From Actinomyces dentalis DSM 19115 (GTDB lineage Bacteria; Actinomycetota; Actinomycetes; Actinomycetales; Actinomycetaceae): a stretch of 32,355 bases of DNA. The translations under genes and the position numbers were made by a program. Location of the stretch: the NCBI RefSeq assembly GCF_000429225.1, contig NZ_AUBL01000047.1:1-32355 (forward strand), written 5' to 3'. The notes below the pieces were generated by a model, which worked only from the letters and a program-made list of their open reading frames with translations, was not told the origin of the DNA and searched no databases. This document shows positions 30,276-32,355 of this stretch, in pieces (position 1 is the first letter of the stretch; each line of letters starts with the position of its first letter).

Positions 30276-31604
30276 ATGATAGGTTTCTTGGGACTACTTA
30301 TAGCGCTTACTGGACTGATAGCCGCCTGGCCAAGCCACGCTTCAAACAGGCGCGTGAGTCGTGAGGCCAATCTCAGGTCGGCATATAGAACGTTTGCCAA
30401 CGACTCGGCGATTCTTGATCGTAAATATTATAGGGCAACAGGCGCACTTCGCCCTCTTTCTCAGGATTCAGAAAGACTGGGAGGACTTCTAGGATACCCA
30501 GGCTGGTGTTATACTGGAGGACCTCTTCGACTTATGAATGACGAGAGCATTAAGATCACTCTAAAAGAGGGTGGATATGATGACTGGATCACCCCCAGAC
30601 TAAGAAAGGCTGGACTTTTTCCACACAAGAAATGGAATCTGATTTCAAACTTAAGAGCGACTACTGGAGAGGGGCCGAAATGGTCGTCAAGAGTATTCGC
30701 TGCGAATTCCATTTCAGGGACATATAAATCTGGATTCAGATTTAGCCTATACGAGGGCGAGTACTATGATTTTTATAACACTTCCATAGGGATGGGTTTA
30801 TTGGCGGCATTTGAACAGGCATCTGCTGATGGTACGAATACAAAATTGTCTCGTCTTCGACACAAGATGTGGACAACAGCATCTGAATCGATTAAGATTC
30901 GAGGTTATTTTGCCCTGACAGCAGTGGCTTGTCTGACTGTTGTGGTTAACGATGAAGGTGCTTTGATGCTCATTCATAGAAGAGGAAACAACGTTGCCGA
31001 CAACAGAGGAATGGTTGGCCCTATTCCTTCTGGGTCGCACTCGACATTCCTTGATGCAGACACTCCTGTTACTTTTCTTGATACGCTTAAACGCGAGTTT
31101 GCTGAAGAGTTACTGGGCGTGGATGAGACAGGCGAATCGCCCCGGAGAAAGATTGTCGAAGAGGCGGTTGACGGCCTTATCCAGAATGATCGAGTATATC
31201 TACTAGGAATTGGCCTGTATCCGACGCAAGGATATGTCATGGCACTAGCTCTGTGCGTAATCGATGAACGCAGTACGCCAGTAAAGTCATGGATGTCCTC
31301 AAAAGGTGTAGCCTCTGTCGTAGAGGCTTTCACTGCAAATTATGAAGGCGACATATTCGTGGCGCCATTTGAGCGAAAAGAAATTGATGCGATCCGTCGG
31401 ATCCATAGGCGAACTCCATGCCTTGGTGAAATTACGCGCATCATAAGCGAGAATTTCGACGAAGTGAACGAATATGTGACTGGAGTAGCAGGTGACTTGT
31501 CGATTTCGGATAAAAACTCGGAGAATCTGACGCAAGATCACCTCACTTCGATGACTCGCGCCGTATTGAAACGAATCTGGCACGGCCCGTCGGGTAAAGA
31601 CTGA
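30276..31604 (+). CDS. Membrane-anchored protein with a Nudix-like domain, in an AT-rich island
   Basis: The 442-residue protein starts with a membrane segment (IGFLGLLIALTGLIAAW, about 2-18) followed by a basic stretch. A middle region of about 180 residues rich in Tyr, Trp and Ser (YKSGFRFSLYEGEYYDFY) is unfamiliar to me. From residue 210 it resembles a Nudix fold: GYFALTAVACLTVVVNDEG, then LMLIHRR, then the helix KREFAEELLGV at 272-282, close to the REUxEExGU half of the Nudix box. The upstream Gly and Glu of the box are missing, so hydrolysis is doubtful and ligand sensing is more likely. GGAG precedes the ATG. Base composition and codon use are foreign to the flanks. No partner gene is present. 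Confidence 0.7.
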   Translation: MIGFLGLLIALTGLIAAWPSHASNRRVSREANLRSAYRTFANDSAILDRKYYRATGALRPLSQDSERLGGLLGYPGWCYTGGPLRLMNDESIKITLKEGGYDDWITPRLRKAGLFPHKKWNLISNLRATTGEGPKWSSRVFAANSISGTYKSGFRFSLYEGEYYDFYNTSIGMGLLAAFEQASADGTNTKLSRLRHKMWTTASESIKIRGYFALTAVACLTVVVNDEGALMLIHRRGNNVADNRGMVGPIPSGSHSTFLDADTPVTFLDTLKREFAEELLGVDETGESPRRKIVEEAVDGLIQNDRVYLLGIGLYPTQGYVMALALCVIDERSTPVKSWMSSKGVASVVEAFTANYEGDIFVAPFERKEIDAIRRIHRRTPCLGEITRIISENFDEVNEYVTGVAGDLSISDKNSENLTQDHLTSMTRAVLKRIWHGPSGKD

Positions 31605-31623
31605 AACCTTTTCATAGAGGTTT
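31604..31623 (+). terminator. Weak hairpin after the island gene
   Basis: AAACCT (31604-31609) pairs with AGGTTT (31618-31623) across an eight-base loop, starting at the last base of the stop codon. The stem is only six base pairs and no long T run follows. Confidence 0.3.
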
Positions 31624-32020
31624 ACGCTGGAGGCAGTGACCGAAGATCGCAAGCGTAGACGGGTCCACCAGCGAGCCCGAAGTGGTATTTTGTGGGGCCT
31701 TGAAATGCTTTGGAAGGAAGATTATTTATCTGAAAACGTAGAGCATGGCAAGGCCGGGTGGAGTGCTCGGTGTTTTTCGGACCGTGGTTTTTGGTGGTAT
31801 CAGGCTGCGTGTTTGCGGCTGATCGGTTCGTGTTCAACCTCGTTGGGCGTGCAGTAGTCGAGCGTCGAGTGGGGTGTCTGATTGCAGGGTCGGTTTCGAT
31901 CCACGAGGCAACATCGCATCAGCGAATCTTGGTCGAGGGGCTGGGCTCCCACGATGCCCCCACCCGTGCCGACGACCCCGGGCGGAAGCCCCGCGGGAAT
32001 TGCCACCACATTAGGGCGTG
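31605..32020. other. Region between island gene and IS5-type element
   Basis: Apart from the IS3-type transposase remnant and a weak hairpin at its left edge, I see no supported gene in this stretch. Composition returns from AT-rich to GC-rich between about 31,750 and 31,950. Short open frames on both strands have no ribosome sites. Confidence 0.5.
31800..31916 (-). pseudogene. Remnant of an IS3-family transposase (C-terminal end)
   Basis: On the minus strand 31800-31871 encodes HSTLDYCTPNEVEHEPISRKHAA and a stop, matching the RHSxLGYxTPxEVE tail of IS3-family OrfB integrases. The preceding segment (DVASWIETDPAIRH) reads in another frame, so a frameshift separates them. The catalytic core is missing. 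It is a decayed element. Confidence 0.65.
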
Positions 32021-32355
32021 TTATGTAAGTCGTTTGAGCCAGTGGTCGATGGCGGCGATGCGGGTGGTGGTCCGGTATCGGACGGCGAGCTTGTCGTACC
32101 TGGTGGCCAGGCCGCGGTTGTGCCCCAGGCGGCTGAAGCCGCGCTCGACGGCGTTGCGGTCCTCGTGGACGTCGGGGTCGAAGGCGGGCGGTCTGCCCCC
32201 GGCGCCGCCGCGTCGGCGGCGGTTGGCGGCCTGGTCGGCCTTGACCGGGATCGTGGCGCGGATGTGGTGGGCGCGCAGCCAGTCCCGGTTGGCCCTGGAG
32301 GAGTAGGCCCTGTCCGCCAGAACCCGGTCCGGGCGGGTGCGGGGCCGTCCGCGGG
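32014..32355 (-). mobile_element. IS5-family insertion sequence, right-hand part of the window
   Basis: The element's transposase gene runs off the window end. The terminal repeat probably begins near 32014 with GGGCGTGTTATG, just before the transposase stop, flanked by TTA at 32011-32013. The other end and the target duplication are outside the window, so the boundary is approximate. Confidence 0.6.
32021..32355 (-). CDS. IS5-family DDE transposase, partial (C-terminal part)
   Basis: About 111 C-terminal residues are visible before the window ends. VLADRAYSSRANRDWL carries the second catalytic Asp. GRPPAFDPDVHEDRNAVERG and FSRLGHNRGLATRYDK hold the glutamate of the DDE triad and the R(1)YDK-type tail of IS5 transposases. 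The protein ends IDHWLKRLT and a TAA at 32021-32023. The frame is intact as far as it can be seen, and the GC content is like that of the host genome, unlike the adjacent AT-rich gene. The N-terminal part is outside the window. Confidence 0.88.
   Translation of the reverse strand, partial: RGRPRTRPDRVLADRAYSSRANRDWLRAHHIRATIPVKADQAANRRRRGGAGGRPPAFDPDVHEDRNAVERGFSRLGHNRGLATRYDKLAVRYRTTTRIAAIDHWLKRLT

Noticed and set aside
30276..31604. Calling the island gene an active Nudix hydrolase or a named defence system
   Set aside because: The Nudix box is incomplete and no partner gene or known defence architecture is visible; only a similarity and a hypothesis can be supported.
31622..31857. Short frames on both strands between the island gene and the IS3 remnant
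   Set aside because: They have no ribosome site, no motif, and they overlap each other; the surrounding DNA is decayed IS sequence.
1..32355. CRISPR array, tRNA or rRNA genes
   Set aside because: I saw no regularly spaced direct repeats and no cloverleaf or CCA-type tRNA ends in the intergenic regions; reading by eye cannot exclude a degenerate tRNA.

Overview
The window is chromosomal DNA of a very high-GC Gram-positive bacterium, most likely an Actinomyces or close relative in the Actinomycetaceae. This rests on the GC-rich codon use, a GarA-type FHA / FtsR-type MerR / bifunctional nuclease / second MerR gene block, a zwf-opcA pair, a PTS-based sucrose system and an anaerobic C4-dicarboxylate (Dcu) carrier. 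The genus is an inference from gene content; no 16S or other marker lies in the window.

Layout from left to right. (1) 48-1901: a pentapeptide-repeat protein and a protein made of two S1-like domains, separated by 549 bases of promoter-like and repeat-bearing DNA. (2) 2160-4500: an HXXEE membrane protein and a zinc-independent MDR oxidoreductase, coupled in one operon and transcribed away from a TetR regulator; a 38-base near-perfect palindrome sits between them as the likely operator. (3) 4552-7506: a macro-domain ADP-ribose hydrolase, a Dcu carrier and a Cof-type HAD phosphatase. (4) 7529-13250: pentose phosphate genes. zwf-opcA continues leftward into a secreted HNH nuclease and an S4 RNA-binding protein, while gnd is divergent. 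(5) 13437-16035: the FHA / ftsR / bifunctional nuclease / MerR block, matching the order Rv1827-Rv1830 of Mycobacterium tuberculosis. (6) 16112-19042: an Hsp70-family protein without a helical lid, and an MFS carrier upstream of it. (7) 19249-20765: a PiT phosphate transporter plus a tiny coupled membrane protein, preceded by a tandem PHO-box-like repeat. (8) 20834-25798: sucrose genes (GH32 hydrolase, PTS IIBCA, convergent LacI regulator) with a recognisable operator on the PTS promoter. (9) 25876-29640: an SGNH hydrolase, a small membrane protein, an FtsX-type ABC exporter pair and a GNAT acetyltransferase.

From about 30,000 to 31,750 the composition changes sharply to AT-rich DNA. One 442-residue gene lies here, with an N-terminal membrane segment and a Nudix-like domain. 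It is bounded on the right by the frameshifted tail of an IS3-type transposase and by an IS5-type element running off the window. This is the only clearly foreign segment and the best candidate for something little described, possibly a nucleotide-sensing or defence-related protein.

Many genes appear to use leaderless or near-leaderless promoters (TANNNT, six bases, start codon). Convergent gene pairs are separated by long perfect GC hairpins acting as probable bidirectional terminators.
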